From: RGIG5952 sp045627605
GTDB taxonomy: Bacteria; Verrucomicrobiota; Kiritimatiellia; RFP12; JAAYLN01
Assembly: GCA_045627605.1 (NCBI GenBank)
Contig: JAZQOA010000018.1
Span: 1 to 57,159, forward strand
DNA length: 57,159 bases
Reading direction: 5' to 3'
Shown: positions 17,780-24,927 of the stretch, in pieces
Position numbering within the stretch: the stretch's first letter is position 1
How the letters are laid out: each line of letters opens with the position of its first letter
Program-made: the position numbers and the translations under genes
The notes under the pieces: model-generated
Database searches by the model: none
Told to the model about the DNA's origin: nothing
Seen by the model: only the letters and a program-made list of their open reading frames with translations

Positions 17780-18463
17780 CTACTTCTTGATGTCGTAGGT
17801 GGCGCGGACGGTCTCCGGGAGCGCCGAGGCGAAGAACGTGGCGATCGCGGTGTCGTAGTCGGCCGTGTGCCTGAAGGCCTTGCGCATCAGGCGGAAGCGC
17901 GTATCGAGGCCGAGCGTGGCGCCGTTGCCGGCGAGTTCCTCGATGATCGACGCATAGTCGGCGGGGTCCGTGACCGAGGCCACGCGGAGGTAGTTCTTCG
18001 CCGAGGCCCTCACCATGCAGGGGCCGCCGATGTCGATGTTGGTGCGCGCCATCTCGGGCGTCACGCCCTCCTTGGCGACAGTCTGCTTGAAGGGATAGAG
18101 GTTCACGACGACCATGTCGATTGCGACGGCGCTGGTGCGGGCGAGGTCGGCCTGGTGGGCGTCGTTGTATTTCTCGGAGAGAAGCCCGAGGTAGATCTTG
18201 AAGTCGAGCGTCTTGACGAGGCCGCCCTGCATCTCGGGCTGCCCGGTGTAGTCGGAGACCGCCGTGAGGTTTTTGGCGTAGCCGTCGCCGAGAATCTCCT
18301 TGATGGCCTTGTAGGTGCCGCCCGTGGAGTAGATCATGACGTCGGGGTTCTGCTTGACGAGGGCGGGAATGAAGGTGTCGAGCCCGGTTTTGTCCGACAC
18401 GCTCGCCAGCACGTGGCTGATCTTGACGCGGTCGTCGATGTCCTTGACGATGTTGAGTGCCAT
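17780..18463 (-). CDS. Stand-alone IMP cyclohydrolase (N-terminal domain of PurH)
   Basis: IMP cyclohydrolase closes FAICAR to IMP, the last step of purine synthesis. The 227-residue protein is the MGS-like domain normally fused to AICAR transformylase in PurH: HVLASVSDKTGLD, IYSTGGTYKAIKE, DYTGQPEMQGGLVKTLDFKI, VVVNLYPFKQTV and TNIDIGGPCMVRASAKN. The frame ends cleanly at YDIKK with TAA-like spacing to the next gene, with no transformylase domain behind it; the following gene is a PHP phosphatase. The transformylase must therefore be encoded elsewhere, as a separate PurH C-domain or a PurP-type enzyme. Confidence 0.9.
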   Translation of the reverse strand: MALNIVKDIDDRVKISHVLASVSDKTGLDTFIPALVKQNPDVMIYSTGGTYKAIKEILGDGYAKNLTAVSDYTGQPEMQGGLVKTLDFKIYLGLLSEKYNDAHQADLARTSAVAIDMVVVNLYPFKQTVAKEGVTPEMARTNIDIGGPCMVRASAKNYLRVASVTDPADYASIIEELAGNGATLGLDTRFRLMRKAFRHTADYDTAIATFFASALPETVRATYDIKK

Positions 18464-18496
18464 TATCGTTTATCCTTATGTAGGGGTTGGCGGACG

Positions 18497-18514
18497 GCGC
18501 GTTTTGAAACGCGC
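18497..18514. repeat. 8-bp inverted repeat between the stomatin and cyclohydrolase genes
   Basis: GCGCGTTT (18497-18504), a 2-nt loop and AAACGCGC (18507-18514) form a perfect hairpin. No T-run follows on the minus strand, so it is at best a weak terminator or a processing site between the two genes. Confidence 0.5.
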
Positions 18515-18524
18515 GCCCTGAAAG

Positions 18525-19436
18525 CTATTTCTTCTTCTCGATGACGGACGACGCCGCCTTGATGAAGCCCGCGACGTTGGCGAGGTCCGACGGGATGATC
18601 ATCGTGTTGCCCGTCTTGGCGAGCTTGCCGAACTCAGAGATGTAGCCCTCGGCGAGGCGGAGGTTGACGGCGTCGGAGCCGCCCGGGGTCTGGAGCGCCT
18701 CGGCGATCGTGCGGAGTCCCTGGGCCGTGGCCTCGGCGACGAGCTGGATTTCACGGGCCTTGCCCTCGGCCTCGTTGATGCGGCGGGCCTTCTCGCCTTC
18801 GGACATCGCGATGGCCTGCTGCTTCTCGCCTTCGGCGCGGTTGATCTTCGCCTGGCGGTCGCCCTCCGACTCGGCGATCATGGCGCGCTTTTCGCGCTCG
18901 GCCCTCATCTGCTTCTCCATCGCGTCGCGAATCGTCTGCGGCGGCGTGATGTTCTTGATCTCGTAGCGCGTGACCTTCACGCCCCAGGGGTCGGAGGCCT
19001 TGTCGACGGCCGCGACGATTTCGGCGTTGATGTGCTCGCGCTCCTCGAAGCTGCGGTCGAGATCGAGCTTGCCCATCTCGGAGCGCATCGTGGTCTGCGC
19101 CAGCTGCACCGAGGCGAAGAGGTAGTTGGAGATGCCATACGACGCCTTGGCGGGGTCCATCACCTTGAGGTAGAGGATGCCGTCGACATCGACCGCGATG
19201 TTGTCGCGCGTGATGCACGACTGCGGCGGGACGTCAATCGCCTGCTCCTTGAGCGTGTGCTTGTAGGCGACGCGGTCGATGAAGGGCACGAGGAGGTGGA
19301 AGCCCGCCTCAAGCGTCCCCGAATACCGGCCCAGCCGCTCGATGATGTAGGCGCTCCTCTGCGGGACGACGCGCGCGCATTTGAAAATCGTGACGACCAC
19401 CACGACCATGATTACAATTGCCAGTAACTCTCCCAT
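18525..19436 (-). CDS. SPFH/stomatin-like membrane protein (QmcA type)
   Basis: The 303-residue protein has one N-terminal membrane segment (LLAIVIMVVVVVTIF) and then an SPFH domain (VVPQRSAYIIERLGRYSGTL, GFHLLVPFIDRVAY, TRDNIAVDVDGILYLKV). A long charged coiled coil follows (about 185-245, EAEGKAREIQ-like repeats) and a C-terminal helix ends in VIEKKK. Such proteins form large membrane-bound oligomeric cages that organise microdomains and can control FtsH-type proteases. It lies 34 bp after the NfeD gene; NfeD-stomatin pairs are a conserved operon and probably act as a complex. Confidence 0.92.
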   Translation of the reverse strand: MGELLAIVIMVVVVVTIFKCARVVPQRSAYIIERLGRYSGTLEAGFHLLVPFIDRVAYKHTLKEQAIDVPPQSCITRDNIAVDVDGILYLKVMDPAKASYGISNYLFASVQLAQTTMRSEMGKLDLDRSFEEREHINAEIVAAVDKASDPWGVKVTRYEIKNITPPQTIRDAMEKQMRAEREKRAMIAESEGDRQAKINRAEGEKQQAIAMSEGEKARRINEAEGKAREIQLVAEATAQGLRTIAEALQTPGGSDAVNLRLAEGYISEFGKLAKTGNTMIIPSDLANVAGFIKAASSVIEKKK

Positions 19437-19470
19437 TTCCGACTTCCTTTCCTTTTTTGTTTGCCCTGTG

Positions 19471-19914
19471 TTAGCGGACGGGCTTCACGCCAAGCGTGAG
19501 ACCGTTGCGCGAAACGACTTCGACCATCGCCGAGGCGGCGACGGGCTCGGCGCATTCGGCACTCCAGTTGGTACCGCCGAGCTCAACCTTGCCGGGGCGC
19601 CCCGGTTCCAAAGGTTCGACAACCTTGACGATCTTGCCAATGCACTCGTCGTCGTAGTCTACGCCGCTGGCAGCCGCGTGCTTGTTGCCGGAGCCAACGG
19701 CATGCCGCCTGAAAGCCGCAAGCGCCCCCAGGGACAGGACGACGAAAAGCAACGTCTGCCAAACAGAGGGAATGCCGCCGAAAATCCACACGGTCAATCC
19801 CGTGAGCACGGCCCCGGCGCCAAAGAAGATAATCACAAACCCCGGCACGACGAATTCAAGTGCCATCATTATGATTCCCGAAATAAGCCAAAGCATGTAA
19901 GCGGACATGACCAT
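19471..19914 (-). CDS. NfeD-like membrane protein
   Basis: The 147-residue protein has about three membrane helices in its first 75 residues (YMLWLISGIIMMALEFVVPG, FVIIFFGAGAVLTGLTVW, LLFVVLSLGALAAF). A soluble OB-fold domain (about 90-147: GKIVKVVEPLEPGRPGKVEL, WSAECAEPV, VEVVSRNGLTLGV) is typical of the short NfeD1b class that partners stomatins. ATG 19914 is preferred to 19908 because AGGAGG ends 5 nt before it. The gene starts the NfeD-stomatin pair, with its own -10 at 19940-19945. Confidence 0.88.
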   Translation of the reverse strand: MVMSAYMLWLISGIIMMALEFVVPGFVIIFFGAGAVLTGLTVWIFGGIPSVWQTLLFVVLSLGALAAFRRHAVGSGNKHAAASGVDYDDECIGKIVKVVEPLEPGRPGKVELGGTNWSAECAEPVAASAMVEVVSRNGLTLGVKPVR

Positions 19915-19939
19915 GACAACCTCCTTTTCATGTTCCACC

Positions 19940-19945
19940 ATTATA
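19940..19945 (-). promoter_or_regulatory. -10 element (TATAAT) of the nfeD-stomatin pair
   Basis: A perfect minus-strand TATAAT directly abuts the TAG stop of the upstream GxxExxY gene. The -35 is weak. The leader to the ATG at 19914 would be about 20 nt and contains AGGAGG. Confidence 0.6.
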
Positions 19946-20413
19946 CTAAAAAATATCTTTTTTTTCTCGGTTGCAGCCCGCACGGGCATCCCAGCTCCCC
20001 GCGTGAGATATTTTTCCTCTCGCAGAGACATCCGCGTAACAATTGTTGACAATACGCTTGACGCCTTCTTTCAACGTATTCATTCCAAAGTTAATCAGCA
20101 GCCCCACCTGCAAGCCGGAAAGCACAAGATAAGTACGCAATTGCTTGTAAAACACAGGCGACATCTGAGCCACTGACTTCAGTTCAACAACAACGACCTC
20201 ATCCACCAACAGGTCCATGCGAAAAGCATCGGGGATCATGCGTCCTTCATATTGAATCGACAATGCCTTTTGACACTCGACATGATGACCACGCTTCTCC
20301 AACTCAATGGCCAAGATCTTTTCATAAACGCTTTCCAGAAGTCCAGGTCCAAATTGCTGATGGATCTTAATCGCAGCTTCAAGGACATCGCCGGTAATTG
20401 CGTTAATTTCCAT
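19946..20413 (-). CDS. GxxExxY protein with repeat-encoded C-terminal tail
   Basis: The first 124 residues are a complete GxxExxY protein, a small PD-(D/E)XK-fold family of unknown function. The signature is GLLESVY at about 24-30; nuclease-like residues are seen in FRMDLLVDEVVVVELKSV, and the usual end GLLINFG...KRIVNN is present. The frame then continues about 31 residues through a copy of the 20001-20030 repeat (SARGKISHA). ATG 20413 is chosen because the family start (MEINAITGDVLEAAIKIH) fits; frame upstream of it is only repeat. The gene has repeat copies on both sides and separates the DsbD-like gene from nfeD, so it looks like an inserted cassette. Confidence 0.85.
   Translation of the reverse strand: MEINAITGDVLEAAIKIHQQFGPGLLESVYEKILAIELEKRGHHVECQKALSIQYEGRMIPDAFRMDLLVDEVVVVELKSVAQMSPVFYKQLRTYLVLSGLQVGLLINFGMNTLKEGVKRIVNNCYADVSARGKISHAGSWDARAGCNREKKDIF
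20001..20030. repeat. Single repeat copy at the 3' side of the GxxExxY gene
   Basis: The 30 nt from 20001 match the core of the array at 20424-20650 (CGTGAGATATTTTTCCTC then TCGCAGAGA). It lies inside the last codons of the GxxExxY frame, in the same orientation as the upstream array. Confidence 0.85.
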
Positions 20414-20423
20414 CCCGAACTCC

Positions 20424-20650
20424 CTCCGCGCTCTCCGCGCTCTCCGCGTGAGATATTTTTCCTCTCGCAGAGACCGCAGAGACCGCAGAGACTCCCCCGC
20501 ATTTACCCAAGCCTCCCTCCGCGTTCTCCGCGTGAGACATATTTCCTCTCGCAGAGACCACAGAGGCCGCAGAGACATCCCCGCATTTACCCAAGCCTCC
20601 CTCCGCGCTCTCCGCGTTCTCCGCGTGAGATATTTTTCCTCTCGCAGAGC
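20424..20650. repeat. Tandem repeat array upstream of the GxxExxY gene
   Basis: Three copies of a core beginning CGTGAGA(T/C)AT and ending CTCTCGCAGA start at 20448, 20531 and 20624. They are separated by shared, not unique, spacers (AGAC-CGCAG runs, then CGCATTTACCCAAGCCTCCC, then CTCCGCG runs). The unit is 83-93 bp. Nested short repeats such as CTCTCCGCG and AGACCGCAG give it an internally periodic look. It is not a CRISPR, because the spacers repeat. Confidence 0.85.
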
Positions 20651-20683
20651 TTGAATGCCAAGCCATTTTTGTAATTCTCCCTC

Positions 20684-21883
20684 TCATCTCCGGGCCAGCA
20701 CCACCACGGCGGGGAAGCCGCGCACCCCGTACCGCGCAAGCAGAGCTTCGGCGGCGGGTTCGCCGGGGTCCTCGACCCTGATGCGCAAAAAGGCGCATCG
20801 GGAAAGCAGGTCGGCGACTTCCGGATTGGAAAACGTGTTTTTCTCCATCGTCTCGCAACTGCCGCACCACGAGGCGAAGAAGTCGATGACGACGGGTTTT
20901 CCCGTCGCCTCGGCTTCGGCCAGCGCCGCGTCGAACTGCGTGTACTCATACACGCCGTGGCCTTCGGCATACGTGACGTAGGCGCTGGCCGCGATCTTGA
21001 AGTGCCGAACGGCCAGCAACAACACGACGGCGGCAAAGCCCCATTCCACATACCGCATCCACTTGCCGGGCCGCGGCAACACCGAAAGCCCCGCGCCGAC
21101 AAAAGGCCAGGGAAGCGCCATGCCGCATCCCAGGAGAAGCGGCAGGAACAACGCGGCGGAGTGCCCGGCGGCATAGGAATCGGCGGCATAGACAATCGCG
21201 GCGATGACCGCCGGGGCGACGCAGGCCCCCGCCAACAGCGCCGAGGTGACGCCGACGAGGAAGAGTCCCGCCAGCGAAAGCGACGAGGACGCCCGGCGCG
21301 AAAAGCGCGAGAAGTCAATCGGGAAAAGGCCGAAGAGCGCCAGCGAAAGCACGGCGAAGACCACGCCCACCGCGATGTTGAAGGCGGGCAAGGACTGGAT
21401 CCGGCCAAAGACAGCGCCAGTTTTGACCGCCGCGAAACCGAGCGTCCCGTAGGTCAACGCCAGGGCCGCGCCGTAAACGCAGCCGCGGAGAAGGCCCTCG
21501 CGCCGCGATGCGGCGCGGCGCCCCATGCCCAGCACCGCCAGCTGCACGGGGATCATCGGCAAGACGCAAGGCGAGAGATTGAGGGCGAGCCCGGCGAGGA
21601 AGACGAGGGCGAGCCGCGCAAAGGGACTCCAGGGAGAGGAATCCTCCGGAGACGAGGTCCCCGCCCCTCCTTCACCAAAGGCTGCGGCGCGGAGAAAGGC
21701 GGCGAAATCCGCCGCATTGCGGTAGCCGTGGGAAATTCCGGCGACATCGGCGCGCGAAACCCGCACCAGCACATTGGTGCCGGGCGGCGGGAACTCGCAG
21801 AAATCAGGGGTGCAGATCTGCGCCGGCGCGCAAAGGCAGGCCAGCGACAAGACGGCAACCGCGATTTTCCGAAGTTCCTTCAT
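20684..21883 (-). CDS. DsbD-like thiol:disulfide interchange protein
   Basis: The 399-residue protein has a signal-like N-terminus and a short periplasmic stretch. A CcdA/DsbD membrane core follows (about 8 helices) with the two redox cysteines in NLSPCVLPMIPVQ and LAGACVAPAVIAA. The C-terminal thioredoxin domain has the active site FFASWCGSCETM and a cis-proline in GVRGFPAVVVL. It moves electrons from the cytoplasm to periplasmic thiols. The usual N-terminal immunoglobulin-like alpha domain is replaced by only about 60 residues (TPDFCEFPPPGTNV), so the final partner may differ. ATG 21883 overlaps the antiporter stop as ATGA. The repeat array begins just beyond its 3' end. Confidence 0.88.
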   Translation of the reverse strand: MKELRKIAVAVLSLACLCAPAQICTPDFCEFPPPGTNVLVRVSRADVAGISHGYRNAADFAAFLRAAAFGEGGAGTSSPEDSSPWSPFARLALVFLAGLALNLSPCVLPMIPVQLAVLGMGRRAASRREGLLRGCVYGAALALTYGTLGFAAVKTGAVFGRIQSLPAFNIAVGVVFAVLSLALFGLFPIDFSRFSRRASSSLSLAGLFLVGVTSALLAGACVAPAVIAAIVYAADSYAAGHSAALFLPLLLGCGMALPWPFVGAGLSVLPRPGKWMRYVEWGFAAVVLLLAVRHFKIAASAYVTYAEGHGVYEYTQFDAALAEAEATGKPVVIDFFASWCGSCETMEKNTFSNPEVADLLSRCAFLRIRVEDPGEPAAEALLARYGVRGFPAVVVLARR

Positions 21884-22887
21884 TTTGCGAACAAGCCCTG
21901 CCCGGCCACAAGCAACCCAAGGTAGGCCACGTAGACAAGCAACAGGAAGGCCCCCTCGACGCGGTTGATCCGCGCCTTGTAGCCGCGGCAAAACGGGATG
22001 CAAAAGAGCAACAGGACAACCGTGACCGCGATCATGACCGGATAGTCGCGGACAAGCACCATGTGGATCGAAGTCGCGTCATCGCCAAGCGTCATCGGCT
22101 TGACAACGCCCGCCAGGCCGACGACCGCCAGCGTATTGAAGAAGTTGGAGCCGACGATGTTGCCGAGCGCCAAGTCGTGTTCGCGCTTGCGGATGGCGGC
22201 AAGCGAAGAGGCAAGCTCGGGGAGCGAAGTCCCGACCGCGACGATGGTCAGCCCCACGATCAGGTCGGGCACGCCCAGCGCGGCGGCGATTTTGACGGCG
22301 CACTTGACGAGCAACTGGGAACTTCCAATGACCAGGGCGAGCCCCGCGAGAACCTTGGCGCTGGCGCGTCCGAGCGAATCGCAGGACGACGCTTCGGGCG
22401 CGGACGCCGCGCTGTCCGGGCACGTGCGCTCACGGCGTTTCTCCACAATGATATTGTTGGCGAGGAAGGCGAAAAAAAGCACCAGCATGACAATCGCGTC
22501 GACCCGAGAAATCACGCCGTTGGCGAGAAGTCCGCCGCAAACCAACGTGATGCCGAGCAAGACGGGAAGCTCACGGTTCAGCACGCCCGAAGCAACAGTA
22601 ATTGGGCAAATCGCCGCCGTGAGGCCGAGAATGAGGCCGATGTTGGCGATGTTGGAGCCGTAGGCGTTGCCCAGCGAAATGCAGGGATTTCCCTCGAGCG
22701 CGGAAAGGAGCGAAACCATCAGTTCGGGAAGCGACGTCCCGAAACCAATGACAATCATCCCCACGAGAAGCGGTGAAAGACCGCAACGGCGGGCAAGCGA
22801 AGCGGAGCCATCGACGAAGACATCGGCACTCCAAGCCAGCACCGCGAGGCCGACGGCCAATCCAAGCAAAGCCAACCAGATAGACAT
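21880..22887 (-). CDS. Calcium/sodium antiporter (CaxA/YrbG family)
   Basis: The 335-residue membrane protein has two inverted halves of five helices each. The alpha-repeat signatures are GFGTSLPELMVSLLSAL with GNAYGSNIANIGLILG in the first half, and VAVGTSLPELASSLAAI with GNIVGSNFFNTLAVVG in the second. A cytoplasmic loop (about 150-170, RRERTCPDSAASAPEAS) separates them. It probably exports Ca2+ or exchanges it for Na+ or H+. It overlaps the DsbD-like gene by 4 bp. Confidence 0.92.
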   Translation of the reverse strand: MSIWLALLGLAVGLAVLAWSADVFVDGSASLARRCGLSPLLVGMIVIGFGTSLPELMVSLLSALEGNPCISLGNAYGSNIANIGLILGLTAAICPITVASGVLNRELPVLLGITLVCGGLLANGVISRVDAIVMLVLFFAFLANNIIVEKRRERTCPDSAASAPEASSCDSLGRASAKVLAGLALVIGSSQLLVKCAVKIAAALGVPDLIVGLTIVAVGTSLPELASSLAAIRKREHDLALGNIVGSNFFNTLAVVGLAGVVKPMTLGDDATSIHMVLVRDYPVMIAVTVVLLLFCIPFCRGYKARINRVEGAFLLLVYVAYLGLLVAGQGLFAK

Positions 22888-22923
22888 GTCAAAACTCCCC
22901 TTCTCCTTGCACGACGGCCCCGG

Positions 22924-23697
22924 TCATTTCCCCTGTTTCTGCCGCAGCGCCTCGTACATGACGAGAGCCCCGGCCACCGAGGCGTTGAGCGACGAGACCT
23001 GCCCGAGCATCGGCAGCATCGCGATGAAATCGCACTTCTCGCGGACAAGCCGCGAGATTCCCCTGCCCTCGTTGCCGACGACAAGACCGCAACGCCCCTT
23101 GTAGTCGATCTCGGAGTAGTCCCGGGCGTCGTCGCCGAAATCCAGGCCCGTCACCCACACCTCGTGCTTCTTGACAATGTCGATGGCGCGCACGAGATTC
23201 ACGACCTTGACGACGCAAAGATGCTCGGCGGCGCCGGCGGAAGCACGCACGGCGGCGGGCGTGACGCCGGCTGCCCGGTCCTCCGGGAGGATTACGCCCT
23301 TGACGCCCGAGGCGTCGGCCGTGCGAAGCAGGGAGCCCACATTCTGGGGGTCTTCGATGTGGTCGAGAATGAGAACCGTCGCCTCGGGGTCGTCGTCGAT
23401 CTCGGCGACCAGTTCGTCCAGGCTGCGGTACGGGAAGGACGAGACATTGAGCGCGACGCCCTGGTGGTTGACGTTGCCGAGGAGTTCCGAAATGCCCTTG
23501 CGGTCGGTTGGCCGCGCACGGAGGCCGAAATGCGCCGCCAATGCGCGGATTTCGCCAAGCTCCTCGTCGGCGCAGGCCTCGCGGGCGCTGTCGCTGATGC
23601 GCAAGTCGTTGAACTGGCGGCGCCCCGCGCGGAGCGCCTCCAGGACGGGGCGCCGCCCGTAGAGCCATTCGCCCTTGCCGTTTCCTCGCTTTTCCAT
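22924..23697 (-). CDS. rlmB: 23S rRNA 2'-O-methyltransferase RlmB (SpoU/TrmH family)
   Basis: The 257-residue protein has the L30e-like RNA-binding N-terminal domain (WLYGRRPVLEALRAG) and a SPOUT knot domain. The three SpoU motifs are visible: DPQNVGSLLRTADASGV, VVGNEGRGISRLVREKCD and MLGQVSSLNASVAGALVMYE. RlmB methylates G2251 of the 23S P-loop; related TrmH enzymes modify tRNA, and the N-terminal domain favours rRNA. It lies 18 bp beyond galK in the same direction. Confidence 0.9.
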   Translation of the reverse strand: MEKRGNGKGEWLYGRRPVLEALRAGRRQFNDLRISDSAREACADEELGEIRALAAHFGLRARPTDRKGISELLGNVNHQGVALNVSSFPYRSLDELVAEIDDDPEATVLILDHIEDPQNVGSLLRTADASGVKGVILPEDRAAGVTPAAVRASAGAAEHLCVVKVVNLVRAIDIVKKHEVWVTGLDFGDDARDYSEIDYKGRCGLVVGNEGRGISRLVREKCDFIAMLPMLGQVSSLNASVAGALVMYEALRQKQGK

Positions 23698-23715
23698 GCG
23701 GCGGGTTCCCCGGGG

Positions 23716-24879
23716 TTAGACGATGAAGGCGCCGCGGGAAGGGACGATGGAGAGGATGTCGCACGCGCGCCCGTACTTCGCCTCATAGGCCTTGGCGATG
23801 GCCTTGGCCGCGGCATCGGCGCAATCCCTGCGGACGAGCGCCACGACGCTGCCGCCGAAGCCGCCGCCCGAAAGGCGGGCGCCAAGAACGCCGTCGACCG
23901 TCTTTGGGGTGGCGACGAGGGCGTCAAGCTCCTCGCAGGAGTTTTCGAAATACTTCACGGAGCTTTCGTGCGACGCGTACATCAGCTTGCCGAAGCCGGC
24001 GACATCGCCCTTGGCGAGCAACGCCGCGCCCTCGATGACGCGCTCGTCCTCGCCGATCGGGTGCGCCGCACGAGAGGCGTCGCGTGCGGGCAGGCCGCCG
24101 CGATGCGCCTCCCACTCGGCCCAGGAAACATCACGCAACGCCTTCACGGGGTGGTCGAGTACGCCGCCGAAATACGCGGCGGCCGCCTCGCAGTCCTCGC
24201 GGCGCTGGTTGTAGGCGCCGTCGACAAGCGCATGCTTGGCGTTGGACTTGCAGACGAGGAGGACGCATTCCGCGCCGAGCGGCACGTTCTCGACCGCCAG
24301 CGAGCGGAAATCGGTCTTCACGAGCATGTTCTCGGCGCCGAAGATTGAGGAAATCTGGTCGAGCAGGCCGCACTTCACGCCGGCGAAGGTATGCTCGGCC
24401 TTCTGCCCGATCTTGGCGAAGTCGAGCCTGGTGGCGTCGATGCCGTAGAGACGGGCGATGGCGAGGCCGGTCGTCACTTCGAGCGCGGCGGAACTGGAAA
24501 GTCCCGCGCCCTGGGGAATGTCACCGAGAAAGAGGCCCTTGAAGCCGCGGGGAAACGCGCCGAGCTTGAGCAGCCCCGCGTGGACGCCCATGCAGTAGTT
24601 CGCCCAGGTGTCTTCCGAAACGGGTTTCGGGTCGTCCACGGGGAAGCGCACCTCGTGCATGAGGTCGCCCGCGACGAGGCGGCACTCGGGGCCGTCGTTC
24701 TTCGCGATCGCGAAGAAGGTGCCGTAGTTGATCGCCGCGGAAAGGACGTAGCCCTCGTTGTAGTCGGTGTGGTTGCCGATGACCTCGACACGCCCGGGCG
24801 CGTAGGCCACGACTTCGGGGTCGCAGCCGAAGTGGCCCCGGAAAAGCTTCACTGTTTCGTCGTAGAGTTTCCTGTTCAT
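23716..24879 (-). CDS. galK: Galactokinase
   Basis: Galactokinase phosphorylates galactose to galactose-1-phosphate, the entry step of the Leloir pathway. The 387-residue GHMP kinase shows the galactose signature YAPGRVEVIGNHTDYNEG, the ATP-binding GAGLSSSAALEV and the C-terminal GARLSGGGFGGSVVAL. CGLLDQISSIFGAEN contains the catalytic aspartate. ATG 24879 has AGGAGC upstream. No galT, galE or transporter is next to it, but the GH36-like and GH42-like enzymes at 37-49 kb could feed it with galactose. Confidence 0.96.
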   Translation of the reverse strand: MNRKLYDETVKLFRGHFGCDPEVVAYAPGRVEVIGNHTDYNEGYVLSAAINYGTFFAIAKNDGPECRLVAGDLMHEVRFPVDDPKPVSEDTWANYCMGVHAGLLKLGAFPRGFKGLFLGDIPQGAGLSSSAALEVTTGLAIARLYGIDATRLDFAKIGQKAEHTFAGVKCGLLDQISSIFGAENMLVKTDFRSLAVENVPLGAECVLLVCKSNAKHALVDGAYNQRREDCEAAAAYFGGVLDHPVKALRDVSWAEWEAHRGGLPARDASRAAHPIGEDERVIEGAALLAKGDVAGFGKLMYASHESSVKYFENSCEELDALVATPKTVDGVLGARLSGGGFGGSVVALVRRDCADAAAKAIAKAYEAKYGRACDILSIVPSRGAFIV

Positions 24880-24927
24880 AAGTGCTCCTATTTTAACAAA
24901 CGTCTGTTCGGGCGGCAAAAGCACCGC

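Noticed and set aside
20448..20650. Possible CRISPR array
   Set aside because: The units are 83-93 bp, the 'spacers' are near-identical and there are no cas genes in the window. It is an ordinary tandem repeat.
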